This document shows positions 56,282-64,000 of a stretch of DNA of 64,000 bases, in pieces. The stretch covers positions 3,227,501-3,291,500 of the forward strand of contig AP018318.1 in NCBI GenBank assembly GCA_003990705.1, written 5' to 3'. The translations under genes and the position numbers were made by a program. The notes under the pieces are model-generated. The model was not told the DNA's origin and ran no database searches. It saw only the letters and a list, made by a program, of their open reading frames with translations. Each line of letters begins with the position of its first letter. Positions within the stretch are counted from its first letter, which is position 1. The DNA comes from Nostoc sp. HK-01. Its GTDB lineage: Bacteria > Cyanobacteriota > Cyanobacteriia > Cyanobacteriales > Nostocaceae.

Positions 56282-56875
56282 ATGGAAGACGTTTGGTTTC
56301 GCCCATATATTTGGGCTGATTATCGACTAGCAGTATTATTTACGTTGATTATTCCTCTAATTCTGCTAATTTGGGCATTTGTACAAAAGGCCGAAGGTAT
56401 ACAACGCCTGTTAATGATTTACTGGCGAGTTGCTAGTCTTTTGGCAATTACAATTTACTTGATGATAGCTGAGTATCCAGTCAGCTTTATTTCCGGGTTG
56501 ATAGCACGGATTTTGATCCCCATTTCTCTGTGGTTTTGGGTGGATCTCAATGATGAAATTGAGTATCAACCAAGTGGCCCGTTGAAGCTGATTTTTACCT
56601 CTTGGCGTTGGGCTGTGACAGTTTATAGCCTGCTGGGTGCGATCGCTTTTCTCCCGTTTATCGGTTGTGCTTTTTCCGAAACAGCCATAAAAACGCCCTA
56701 TTGTCGAGTCTGGTTTGAAGCCCCCTTACTCTTTAAAGACTATTTCCATCACAACAGCAAGCCTGGATTTCTCGGTTTTCTGGGCATCATCTTTTTAGTC
56801 ATTTATGTGCTTTACTTAAGCTACTTTGTTCTCATTAAGCTGGGTAAACAAGGACGTTCAGCTACACCTCAGTAA
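56282..56875 (+). CDS. DUF3177 membrane protein
   Basis: 197 residues, about four to five membrane helices. M-E-D-V-W-F-R-P-Y-I-W-A-D-Y-R-L-A at the start and S-K-P-G-F-L-G-F near the end are conserved in this cyanobacteria-only family. Function unknown. Twenty-seven bases separate it from the next gene, so the two are probably an operon. Confidence 0.82.
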   Translation: MEDVWFRPYIWADYRLAVLFTLIIPLILLIWAFVQKAEGIQRLLMIYWRVASLLAITIYLMIAEYPVSFISGLIARILIPISLWFWVDLNDEIEYQPSGPLKLIFTSWRWAVTVYSLLGAIAFLPFIGCAFSETAIKTPYCRVWFEAPLLFKDYFHHNSKPGFLGFLGIIFLVIYVLYLSYFVLIKLGKQGRSATPQ

Positions 56876-56902
56876 TTAAATCAAAGCCAAAGTTCCAATT
56901 TG

Positions 56903-57202
56903 ATGAATAATTCCATTGGCAAGCGCCTAGAACAGTACACCACCAAACGCCCCCAAGAAGTTTTATTGATCACGGTGGAAATAGCCGATGAACAAGACAA
57001 AATTGCGGTTTTTAAAGGTTTTTCAAGTTCTTTGATGCGCCCCACAGCTTTTGATCCTGATGTCCCAGTGCTATTAGATGCAGCCACAATTCTAAGTATC
57101 GATCGCATCGCTAGTCCCTATAATCCTGAAGCACCTCGCTACATCGAAAAAGGCATCTCTTGGGAAGCAATGCAAGCTTTATTAGTAGAAGTGGGAGTGT
57201 GA
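56903..57202 (+). CDS. Conserved small cyanobacterial protein
   Basis: 99 residues from the ATG at 56903 (a TTG lies one codon earlier). Soluble, acidic; I-T-V-E-I-A-D-E-Q-D-K-I-A-V-F-K-G-F-S-S near the start suggests a small beta fold. I recognise it as a recurrent hypothetical protein of cyanobacteria but cannot give a function. Likely co-transcribed with DUF3177. Confidence 0.7.
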   Translation: MNNSIGKRLEQYTTKRPQEVLLITVEIADEQDKIAVFKGFSSSLMRPTAFDPDVPVLLDAATILSIDRIASPYNPEAPRYIEKGISWEAMQALLVEVGV

Positions 57203-57210
57203 AGTTTAAA

Positions 57211-57238
57211 AGGGAACAGGGAACAGGGAACAGGGAAC
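57211..57238. repeat. GGGAACA heptamer, four tandem copies
   Basis: Four perfect GGGAACA units; a short tandemly repeated repetitive (STRR-like) sequence of the kind common in filamentous cyanobacteria. Confidence 0.85.
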
Positions 57239-57336
57239 AGAAATCATGAGTTTATGGTGAAGGACTTAAACCCAAAGATTTAACTGATAACTGATAACTG
57301 TTCACTCGTGAAGTATCAAGTGTGAATTTTATCTTT

Positions 57337-57364
57337 TTGACCAATGACTATTGACCAATGACCA
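57337..57364 (+). repeat. TTGACCA/ATGACTA heptamers running into the cbiD start
   Basis: TTGACCA, ATGACTA, TTGACCA, ATGACCA; the last unit holds the cbiD ATG at 57358 and its second codon. Confidence 0.8.
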
Positions 57365-58473
57365 AAGCCGGATATACTTTACCTGTCTTTGCTTGTGCTG
57401 GGGCGATGGCGGCGTTACATTGGTTACGCCAAGGTAAGCCTTTGCCAAATGTGGCGGTTGATTTAATTACACCGCCGCAAATCGCTGAAATACCAATTGA
57501 ACAAGTAGCTGGGCTATCAGAAAATATAGCGCTGGCAATTACACGGAGTGACCCTGGTGATAATCTTGACCTCACGCGCGATACACCAATTTGGGCAATG
57601 GTGGAATGGGGTGGAGAAACGGAGTCAGCAGTCACAATTAAAGGTGGGGAAGGAATTGGCAAAATTCTCAATGCAGATGACCAGCCAGCGATTTATAGTT
57701 ATGCCCAAAGGTTATTGCAAGAGAACTTGCAGCGGATGCTCACACCGAGCGAGAAAATTACAGTCACAATTATTTTACCGTTCGGGCGATCGCTCGCTGT
57801 GCGGACTTCTAATGCGGCCTTTGGTGTAGTGGAAGGACTTTCGCTGTTAGGGACAACCGGGATTTCTCAACCTTTAAGTTCACCAGATCAGTTAGCGGCT
57901 TTTCGGACAGAATTACAACAAAAAGCCAGCCGTTTTACCAGTTTAGTTTTTTGTATTGGTGAGAACGGCTTAGATTTAGCGCAAAAACTTGGGATTAATC
58001 CCGAACAATTGGTGAAAACGGCTAACTGGTTAGGGCCAATGTTAGTTGAAGCGGATGCTTTAGGCGTTAAAGAAATCTTATTGTTTGGTTATCACGGCAA
58101 GTTGCTAAAACTCGCGGGAGGGATTTTTCACACCCATCATCATTTAGCTGATGGACGGCGGGAAATTTTAGCAGCCCACTGTGCTTTGGCGGGGATGCAG
58201 TCATCAGATATACAAGTAATATTTAATAGTGCCACGGCGGAAGCAGCACTGAAATATTTAAGAGAATTAGATGTTTCTAGTGGTAGTGATTGGGTGAATT
58301 TAGTTTATGGTGCGATCGCCCAAGCCATAGATACGCGTTCTCAAGAATACATGGAAAGCCATAATAACCGAGGTACAGCAGTAGCAAAATGTGGCTCAAT
58401 TCTCTTTGACCGCGATCGCAAAATTATTGTAAAGAGTAAAACTGCTTGTTTCTTAACCGGAAAATTATGTTAA
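57358..58473 (+). CDS. cbiD: Cobalt-precorrin-5B (C1)-methyltransferase
   Basis: 371 residues. The N-terminal G-Y-T-L-P-V-F-A-C-A-G-A-M-A-A-L and later L-F-G-Y-H-G-K-L-L-K-L-A-G-G-I-F-H-T-H-H, A-D-G-R-R-E motifs are those of CbiD. It methylates C1 in the anaerobic (cobalt-early) cobalamin route, in the cytoplasm. No other cobalamin gene is adjacent, and guaA lies next, an order that recurs in cyanobacteria. Confidence 0.94.
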   Translation: MTKAGYTLPVFACAGAMAALHWLRQGKPLPNVAVDLITPPQIAEIPIEQVAGLSENIALAITRSDPGDNLDLTRDTPIWAMVEWGGETESAVTIKGGEGIGKILNADDQPAIYSYAQRLLQENLQRMLTPSEKITVTIILPFGRSLAVRTSNAAFGVVEGLSLLGTTGISQPLSSPDQLAAFRTELQQKASRFTSLVFCIGENGLDLAQKLGINPEQLVKTANWLGPMLVEADALGVKEILLFGYHGKLLKLAGGIFHTHHHLADGRREILAAHCALAGMQSSDIQVIFNSATAEAALKYLRELDVSSGSDWVNLVYGAIAQAIDTRSQEYMESHNNRGTAVAKCGSILFDRDRKIIVKSKTACFLTGKLC

Positions 58474-58780
58474 CTTATTATGAATAATCATTAATAATCT
58501 ACATAAATAGCTTTTTCAGTAACCACTCTAGGGTAAGTTATTCCTTCTAATACTATGTCAGACTGATTAGCCAAGCAAACGCTTTATAACCTGCGTTTGT
58601 AGGGGACTCCTTTACCATTTACCAGCCGCAGAAAGCAAATAGAGCCAAGTGCTGAGTATATAACCAGTTACTAGCTTTGTGCAATCAACATTGTTCTCAT
58701 CTATTTGACCAAGGCTATAGATGGTATTTTTGTCAGATTACTGTGCAACTATCTACTACTTCATTCAAACATCCCCCATC
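58474..58780. other. Gap before guaA
   Basis: No gene or clear hairpin. An in-frame ATG at 58721 would extend GuaA by 20 residues that lack similarity to the family. Confidence 0.4.
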
Positions 58781-60403
58781 ATGAATACAGCGGTGACTCT
58801 ACTAACCGAACAAGCGCCTCAACCAGTAGAAGAGTTGAGGCGGCTTGATCGTCAAATGATTGTTATTCTCGATTTTGGCTCTCAGTATTCCGAACTAATT
58901 GCCCGACGCATCCGGGAAACTCAAGTATATTCTGAAGTTCTCTCTTATCGCACTACAGCGGAACAATTACAGCAACTCAACCCCAAAGGTATCATTCTCT
59001 CTGGCGGGCCGAGTTCAGTTTATAACGAAAAAGCTCCCCATTGTGACCCAGCGATTTGGCATCTAGGCATTCCCATTCTGGGCGTATGTTATGGGATGCA
59101 GTTGATGGTCAATCAACTCGGTGGGGAAGTTGCCAAAGCCGATCGCGGTGAATACGGCAAAGCCTCATTATATATAGATGATCCCACCGATCTATTAACC
59201 AATGTGGAAGATGGCACAACCATGTGGATGAGTCACGGCGACTCCGTGGTCAAAATGCCACCGGGTTTTGAAGTCTTGGCACATACAGAAAATACCCCTT
59301 GTGCAGCCGTCGCCGACCACGAAAAGAAACTGTATGGTGTGCAGTTCCACCCCGAAGTTGTACATTCCATTGGTGGTTTAGCTCTAATTCGCAACTTTGT
59401 TTATCATATCTGCGAATGCGAACCTACCTGGACAACCGCCGCCTTTGTCGAAGAAGCAATCCGGGAAATTCGCGGTAAAGTTGGCGATAAACGCGTACTT
59501 TTGGCATTATCTGGGGGAGTTGATTCTTCTACCCTAGCCTTTTTATTGCATAAAGCGATCGGTGATCAGCTGACCTGTGTATTTATTGACCAAGGCTTCA
59601 TGCGGAAATATGAGCCAGAACGGTTAGTGAAATTATTCCAAGAACAGTTTCATATCCCTGTAGAATATGTCAATGCCCGCGATCGCTTCTTAGATACTAT
59701 CGCTGGTGTCACTGACCCCGAAGAAAAACGCCGCCGCATCGGTCACGAATTCATTAGTACATTTGAAGAAGCATCCAAGCACTTCGGCCCCTTTGATTAT
59801 TTAGCCCAAGGCACACTTTATCCAGATGTCATCGAATCTGCCGATACCAATGTTGACCCCCAAACAGGTGAACGGGTAGCAGTCAAAATTAAAAGCCATC
59901 ACAACGTTGGTGGTTTACCCAAAGATCTGCGATTTAAACTAGTTGAACCCCTGCGGAAACTATTTAAAGATGAAGTCCGCAAAGTTGGTCGTTCTATTGG
60001 TTTACCAGAAGAAATCGTCCAACGCCAACCCTTCCCCGGCCCAGGTTTAGCAATTCGCATCATCGGTGAAGTCACCGCCGAACGCCTGAACATTCTCCGC
60101 GATGCCGATTTAATTGTCCGCCAAGAAATCAATCAACGTGGATTATACAACGAAGTTTGGCAAGCCTTTGCTGTATTATTGCCAATTCGCAGCGTCGGCG
60201 TGATGGGTGACAAACGTACCTATGCTCATCCTGTAGTTTTGCGGATTATCACCAGTGAAGACGGTATGACCGCAGATTGGGCGCGTCTTCCTTATGACAT
60301 TTTGGAAGTAATTTCTAACCGAATTGTCAATGAAGTTAAAGGTGTGAATCGCGTAGTTTACGACATCACATCTAAGCCACCTGGAACCATTGAATGGGAG
60401 TAA
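58781..60403 (+). CDS. guaA: GMP synthase (glutamine-hydrolysing)
   Basis: 540 residues from the ATG at 58781. Class I glutamine amidotransferase domain with Cys103 (G-V-C-Y-G-M-Q) and H-P-E (F-H-P-E-V-V); ATP-pyrophosphatase P-loop L-S-G-G-V-D-S-S; C-terminal dimerisation domain ending [13 protein letters not shown]. Converts XMP to GMP. A good terminator follows. Confidence 0.97.
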   Translation: MNTAVTLLTEQAPQPVEELRRLDRQMIVILDFGSQYSELIARRIRETQVYSEVLSYRTTAEQLQQLNPKGIILSGGPSSVYNEKAPHCDPAIWHLGIPILGVCYGMQLMVNQLGGEVAKADRGEYGKASLYIDDPTDLLTNVEDGTTMWMSHGDSVVKMPPGFEVLAHTENTPCAAVADHEKKLYGVQFHPEVVHSIGGLALIRNFVYHICECEPTWTTAAFVEEAIREIRGKVGDKRVLLALSGGVDSSTLAFLLHKAIGDQLTCVFIDQGFMRKYEPERLVKLFQEQFHIPVEYVNARDRFLDTIAGVTDPEEKRRRIGHEFISTFEEASKHFGPFDYLAQGTLYPDVIESADTNVDPQTGERVAVKIKSHHNVGGLPKDLRFKLVEPLRKLFKDEVRKVGRSIGLPEEIVQRQPFPGPGLAIRIIGEVTAERLNILRDADLIVRQEINQRGLYNEVWQAFAVLLPIRSVGVMGDKRTYAHPVVLRIITSEDGMTADWARLPYDILEVISNRIVNEVKGVNRVVYDITSKPPGTIEWE

Positions 60404-60442
60404 TAGTTTTGACAAGTAAAGCAAAATTTAAATGAGAGATTG

Positions 60443-60466
60443 AGGTGGGTATTTCCCACCTTTTTT
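60443..60466 (+). terminator. Terminator of guaA
   Basis: AGGTGGG-TATTT-CCCACCT followed by TTTTT: a classical intrinsic terminator 40 bases after the stop. Confidence 0.9.
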
Positions 60467-60560
60467 AGTATTACGTAAAGGAGCAAAACCCACAAATTAA
60501 TTATCCAATTTGTTGACTCAAAAAACCTCTATCTCCCTTGTCCTTGGATAATATTATTTT

Positions 60561-60902
60561 TTACATAACTGGGCGTACTACACGAATTAGTTTCCCTTTT
60601 AATGATTCTTCTTTTGCCACAGACTCATTTATTCTTGTAGCAAACTGCTCCCAGTTACGATTATTGGTACAAACAATAATGCCCAAATGGTTATCATTAC
60701 GGCGATGTAAACGGATAAAATCGTCTCTATTGATAGTCAATATCGAACGTTCTTGACTGACAGCAAATGCCAGCACTTCTTCATCAGATATGCCTTGATC
60801 TGCTTTTCCCGCTTCTTGTACTGTCAAAACATCATGTCCCAAATTGCGTAATAATTCTACAACCGGAAACGGAAACTGCTCATCTGCGTAAAATCTTGCC
60901 AT
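60561..60902 (-). CDS. DUF5615 PIN-like protein (toxin of a TA pair)
   Basis: 113 residues. F-Y-A-D-E-Q-F-P at the start and I-L-T-I-N-R-D-D-F give the acidic residues of the PIN-like fold of DUF5615; L-G-H-D-V-L-T-V is also typical. Proteins of this group are predicted RNases paired with DUF433 antitoxins. It starts directly at the stop of the DUF433 gene, with no spacer. Confidence 0.85.
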   Translation of the reverse strand: MARFYADEQFPFPVVELLRNLGHDVLTVQEAGKADQGISDEEVLAFAVSQERSILTINRDDFIRLHRRNDNHLGIIVCTNNRNWEQFATRINESVAKEESLKGKLIRVVRPVM

Positions 60903-61229
60903 TTACGCTACCTGATTACGCTCAATTACCAATTCAATTTCATCAGAATGAGCTTTTGCATATACCCAAGCATTAGCTAAATTTGTAGCTGAAATGCTGG
61001 GATAACTTGTCAAAAGGTCAGCATCACTATATCCAAGACGGCGAGCTTCCACAAGTACCCAAACTGGAATACGAGTGTTGGCAATTCGCGCCTCCCCACC
61101 ACAAACTCCAGAGGTTTTCTCTATTCCTTGCCAACTGCTACCAAGACTTTGGGCAAGTAACTGTATTGCCTGCAATTTTTCACTAGGGCTAAGAGCAAGA
61201 AGTTGGTTTTCTAATTCTCTAAGTGTCAC
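60903..61229 (-). CDS. DUF433 protein (antitoxin of a TA pair)
   Basis: 108 residues from a GTG at 61229. An N-terminal helical part is followed by the DUF433 HTH-like domain: G-V-C-G-G-E-A-R-I-A-N-T-R-I-P-V-W, L-G-Y-S-D-A-D-L-L, Y-P-S-I-S. Predicted DNA-binding antitoxin that neutralises and represses the downstream DUF5615 protein. First gene of the pair. Confidence 0.85.
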   Translation of the reverse strand: MTLRELENQLLALSPSEKLQAIQLLAQSLGSSWQGIEKTSGVCGGEARIANTRIPVWVLVEARRLGYSDADLLTSYPSISATNLANAWVYAKAHSDEIELVIERNQVA

Positions 61230-61275
61230 GAATTTAAATCTTTTGGTATTTTGTCAGACTATGACGCGATGTGCG

Positions 61276-61497
61276 ATTTATTCTTGAAACCCCTCTCCAA
61301 ACCTCTCCCCGACACGGAGAGAGGCTTTGAATTTTGCTCCCCTTCCCTCGTAGGGGAGCCAGTGCGTTGCGGTGAGCAGTCCGTTGGGCGGCTTTGCCGA
61401 CTTGAAGGAACTGCGAACCCGAAGGGGGGTTCCCCCCGTTGTAGCAACTGGTGGCGTAAGGAGTTGGGGGTTAGGTTTGAGAGAAAGTTGCACACGG
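61276..61497. repeat. Composite of dispersed repeats
   Basis: CCTCTCC/GGAGAGAGG palindromes, a CCCTCGTAGGGGAGCC segment, a GGCGGCTTTGCCGACTTGAAGGAACTGCGAA-like unit (by pieces), and 61459-61495, which repeats 24721-24757. Such mosaics are typical Nostocales intergenic repeats. Short frames across it on both strands are not genes. Confidence 0.65.
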
Positions 61498-61585
61498 CGT
61501 TATATTTACAATTTTAGATTTCACATACAAATTTCAGCAGTCAAGTTTCTGATAAATGCTCTCATCCCCAGGTTTCACTTACGCT

Positions 61586-61776
61586 TTATCTAGGATTTTC
61601 TCTCCAGGATGATAAAGGTTCGCGCAGTGCTTCTTTAATTACTTCCTGGATATGGGGTACATCCAATTTGCCATGTGTTGGCCCTGCAAATATTGGATCG
61701 TACATAACAACATGGATAAGGCTAAGTGCAGGCTCCCAGTTGGCTTCTTTCAATATTTATCGAAAACCTTAAACAT
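61586..61776 (-). pseudogene. Frameshifted gene remnant, family not recognised
   Basis: The minus strand encodes M-F-K-V-F-D-K-Y and then, one frame over, K-E-A-N-W-E-P-A-L-S-L-I-H-V-V-M-Y-D-P-I, ending L-S-S-W-R-E-N-P-R at a TAA (61586-61588). Both parts look like one protein split by a short indel near 61755. The composition is clearly coding. No function can be given. It lies just after the hypothetical gene at 61855-62481 on the same strand. Confidence 0.45.
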
Positions 61777-61854
61777 GGCTGCCATTATCTGGTGTTCTGG
61801 CTCCATTTACCCATGAAAATGTGCGTGTTTGCGATCGCTTACAAGACCATTTTG

Positions 61855-62481
61855 TCACCAATGAAAATCAATATAATTTGAAAACTCGATAATGCAACGT
61901 CCACGCTTAAAAGCTACAAACAACCATTCTTCTTCATCAAGTTCATTATAGTGTAGATAACCATCACAAAAGGGGTGAACATGATCAGGTTCAAGCAAGA
62001 GTAATCGCCAGAATGCCGTTGCAATACACTGATATACTTCAGTTAATGAAGTATCTGGAATAAACCGTAGCCCAACACGTAAATCATAATCTTCACAAAT
62101 AAATGGATATGCTACCCAGTCACCATTTGTGGAAGATTGCTGACAAGCCATAAATGTTTGCTCTAGCAGCGCGTATTTGTAATCGGCAAATGGCAAACTT
62201 AACGGTGTAAAGCTAAATATGGCTGGAATTCTTGCACGTACCCACACAGCATCAGCGATGTTGCCACACTCCGTCCGGCAACATTCGATAATTCTTGGCA
62301 ATTGATTATCTACATAGTTTGATAGAGGAAACGTTGGAGTATTTTCTTCTCTACAATAAGGTCTGATTTTTATGTCGTCGTATAGTTCTCCTAGAATTGG
62401 GACAAACACAAAGTTGTTAAGTTCAGCAGGTCGTCCAAGAACTCGCCATAAATATCCATGTTTGATAGTAATAGAAACCAT
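61855..62481 (-). CDS. Hypothetical protein
   Basis: 208 residues, soluble, rich in aromatic residues and with six cysteines (R-T-E-C-G-N, E-C-C, F-M-A-C-Q, I-C-E-D, Y-Q-C-I, R-C-I). No family recognised, no signal peptide, no repeats. Coding character is good over the whole length. It could form an operon with the decayed gene downstream. Confidence 0.55.
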   Translation of the reverse strand: MVSITIKHGYLWRVLGRPAELNNFVFVPILGELYDDIKIRPYCREENTPTFPLSNYVDNQLPRIIECCRTECGNIADAVWVRARIPAIFSFTPLSLPFADYKYALLEQTFMACQQSSTNGDWVAYPFICEDYDLRVGLRFIPDTSLTEVYQCIATAFWRLLLLEPDHVHPFCDGYLHYNELDEEEWLFVAFKRGRCIIEFSNYIDFHW

Positions 62482-62612
62482 TCATCCAAAAGGTAATGCT
62501 TGCTAATTATTATGATTGGCCTGCCACTGAAATAATTTAATCTTTGGAAGCGATCGCACCATCATCTCCATAACACTGTGGACTTCCGGTGATATTGGGT
62601 TAAAAAAGAAAC

Positions 62613-63779
62613 ATGAAAATTATCAAACCCATCACCAATTGGTTAGAAAATCGTGCCAGTACCCCGACGTATAGCGGTTGGGTACTTGCGGGAATTGCCA
62701 TTTGTTTTTTTGGCGCTGCTGTGAATACGATGGCGGGCTGGCTTTACGCCATTAGCGGTGTGAGTGTGGCGCTGTTAGCAGTTGCAGCAGTTTTACCACC
62801 GCGATCGCTTGTTGGTTTAACTATCACCCGCCATTCGATTCAACCTGTCTCCGCTGGCGATGACCTGACTGTAGAATTAGAAATCCACAACCCTACAGCA
62901 CAATCTGTCAGTTTGCTACAAGTCGAGGATATTTTGCCCTTTGTTTTGGGTAAGCCAATCAAACAAGCGATTGAAATTATTTCTAGTAAAAATAGTTACC
63001 GTTGGGTTTACTACCACCCTACTCAGCGTCGAGGTATTTATCGCTGGCACAATGTTGAATTAGCCACTGGCGCACCTTTAGGTTTATTTTGGTGTCGTCG
63101 TCAGCGAGATTGTGGGGCGACGGCGATTGTTTACCCGACTGTATTACCTTTAACTACTTGCCCGTTAGTCGATGAAATGGGGCAAGAAGAAAGCAAAAAA
63201 GGCGATTCGATCAATCGACCTTTGCAGACTGCGACATCGGGATTAGTGCGATCGCTCCGTCCCTACCGCATCGGCGACCCCACCAGACTGATTCATTGGC
63301 GAACTAGCGCCCGTTATGGGGAATTAAGAGTCCGAGAGTTAGAAGTTGTTACAGGTGGACAAGAGATAGTTATTGCCTTAGATAGTGCTGGTAAATGGCA
63401 AGAAGATGATTTTGAACAAGCAGTAATTGCCGCAGCGAGTTTGTACTTTTACACACAACGTATGGGGATGCCTGTTAAACTCTGGACAGCATCGACAAGT
63501 TTAGTTAAAGGCAATACCACTGTTTTAGAAACCTTAGCAGCTACCACATTTTCAGAAGATGCTAACACCACAGAAGTGCCAAACTATCCTTTAATTTGGT
63601 TAACTCAAAATTCTCTGACACTATCTTCTTTACCCCAAGGTAGTCGCTGGATTTTGTGGCAAAATAATAATTCCTCAGATCAAACATCAGTGCTAGTTAA
63701 TCGTGATTGCCCTGGTGTTGTGGTGCAGAGCGAACAGGCCTTGCAAACTCAGCTACAAAAACCTATACAAGCATTGTAA
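62613..63779 (+). CDS. DUF58 domain protein
   Basis: 388 residues. Two membrane helices (about 20-60), an extracytoplasmic-type beta region, and the DUF58 signature (about 225-250) I-G-D-P-T-R-L-I-H-W-R-T-S-A-R, followed by a von Willebrand A-like fold (I-V-I-A-L-D-S-A). Members often pair with MoxR ATPases and transglutaminase-like proteins in membrane-linked protein maturation; none is visible here. Confidence 0.88.
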   Translation: MKIIKPITNWLENRASTPTYSGWVLAGIAICFFGAAVNTMAGWLYAISGVSVALLAVAAVLPPRSLVGLTITRHSIQPVSAGDDLTVELEIHNPTAQSVSLLQVEDILPFVLGKPIKQAIEIISSKNSYRWVYYHPTQRRGIYRWHNVELATGAPLGLFWCRRQRDCGATAIVYPTVLPLTTCPLVDEMGQEESKKGDSINRPLQTATSGLVRSLRPYRIGDPTRLIHWRTSARYGELRVRELEVVTGGQEIVIALDSAGKWQEDDFEQAVIAAASLYFYTQRMGMPVKLWTASTSLVKGNTTVLETLAATTFSEDANTTEVPNYPLIWLTQNSLTLSSLPQGSRWILWQNNNSSDQTSVLVNRDCPGVVVQSEQALQTQLQKPIQAL

Positions 63780-63944
63780 ATGAGTATTCTATGTATTCAA
63801 TATTTCAATGAATGCTGATATATTCAGGTTTTTGTCAGACATCATCATTGAATCTGTTCAGGTTGGGGAGATATCCCCAGTAACAGCACCTTGAGGCTGA
63901 GGTACAATGCAAAGAAATATTTAAATTATGAGCGGCCGATCCAC

Positions 63945-64000
63945 ATGATCACATCAGAAGTTAACGCAAATTCCAGCGATAAAAGCCTAGAGGCAATGCG
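63945..64000 (+). CDS. Start of a gene, probably ferredoxin-thioredoxin reductase catalytic chain
   Basis: Only 18 codons are visible: M-I-T-S-E-V-N-A-N-S-S-D-K-S-L-E-A-M. This N-terminus resembles the cyanobacterial ftrC product (…L-E-A-M-R-x-F). The cysteines of the 4Fe-4S cluster and redox disulfide would lie outside the window, so the identification rests on the first residues alone. Confidence 0.4.
   Translation, partial: MITSEVNANSSDKSLEAM

Noticed and set aside
61251-61593. Several 70-90 codon frames on both strands in the 61.3-61.6 kb gap
   Set aside because: They run through interspersed repeat DNA and do not agree with coding bias.

Overview
The window is chromosomal DNA of a filamentous, probably heterocyst-forming cyanobacterium of the Nostoc/Anabaena type. 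The evidence is the very frequent HIP1 palindrome (GCGATCGC and its GCGATCGCC/GATCGC variants), a CP12 gene, a Cph1-type phytochrome with its Rcp1-like partner, a cyanobacterial LexA box (AGTACTAATGTTCT), the argF-lexA gene order, many heptanucleotide (STRR-like) repeats, and proteins that are nearly exclusive to cyanobacteria (DUF928, DUF3177, CHASE2 and CHAT proteins). The species cannot be fixed from the sequence alone.

Region by region. 1-12.5 kb is a cell-surface and signalling block: the 3' end of a two-partner-secretion haemagglutinin-like exoprotein, an exported protein with two pilin-G/H-like modules, a decayed second copy of the exoprotein C-terminus, an exported TPR-CHAT (caspase-fold) protein, an exported repeat-bearing DUF928 protein, a CHASE2 hybrid histidine kinase and, overlapping it by 4 bases, a receiver-kinase. 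12.5-24.5 kb is mostly housekeeping: tRNA-Thr, argF, lexA with its SOS box, glyS, murD and an EgtD-like methyltransferase. Set among these is a three-gene cassette of SF2 helicase, 57-aa protein and DndD/SMC-like ATPase that looks like a DNA-modification, defence or repair unit. 24.8-30.4 kb is a phosphate-uptake operon (pstSCAB, minus strand) with PHO-box-like direct repeats upstream, and a divergent PstB paralogue whose Q-loop glutamine is replaced by proline. 30.6-42.1 kb holds an NYN-domain protein, 4-hydroxyphenylpyruvate dioxygenase, PEP synthase, a PMT-family glycosyltransferase, and a phytochrome-response regulator-hybrid kinase cluster.

42.6-51.8 kb is the most unusual stretch. A 54-codon gene, missing from routine ORF calls, encodes a leader-type peptide with a double-glycine motif and a predicted 13-residue core. 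It is followed by two strong hairpins, a TPR protein, a parvulin-type prolyl isomerase, another strong terminator, a transposase-derived HTH protein, a bacteriocin-type exporter (cNMP-binding domain, peptidase C39 and ABC transporter) and an HlyD adaptor gene. Together these look like a complete peptide production, folding and export locus. The HlyD gene is broken twice here, by an IS630-family element and by an in-frame stop, so this strain looks like a natural export mutant.

51.8-64 kb returns to ordinary genes: trmB, a metallophosphoesterase, a FIST sensor protein, cp12, DUF3177, cbiD, guaA, a DUF433/DUF5615 toxin-antitoxin pair, an unknown protein next to a gene relic, a DUF58 protein, and the first codons of what is probably ftrC. 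Dispersed palindromes, heptamer repeats and gene relics (XisI-like and others) fill many of the gaps.
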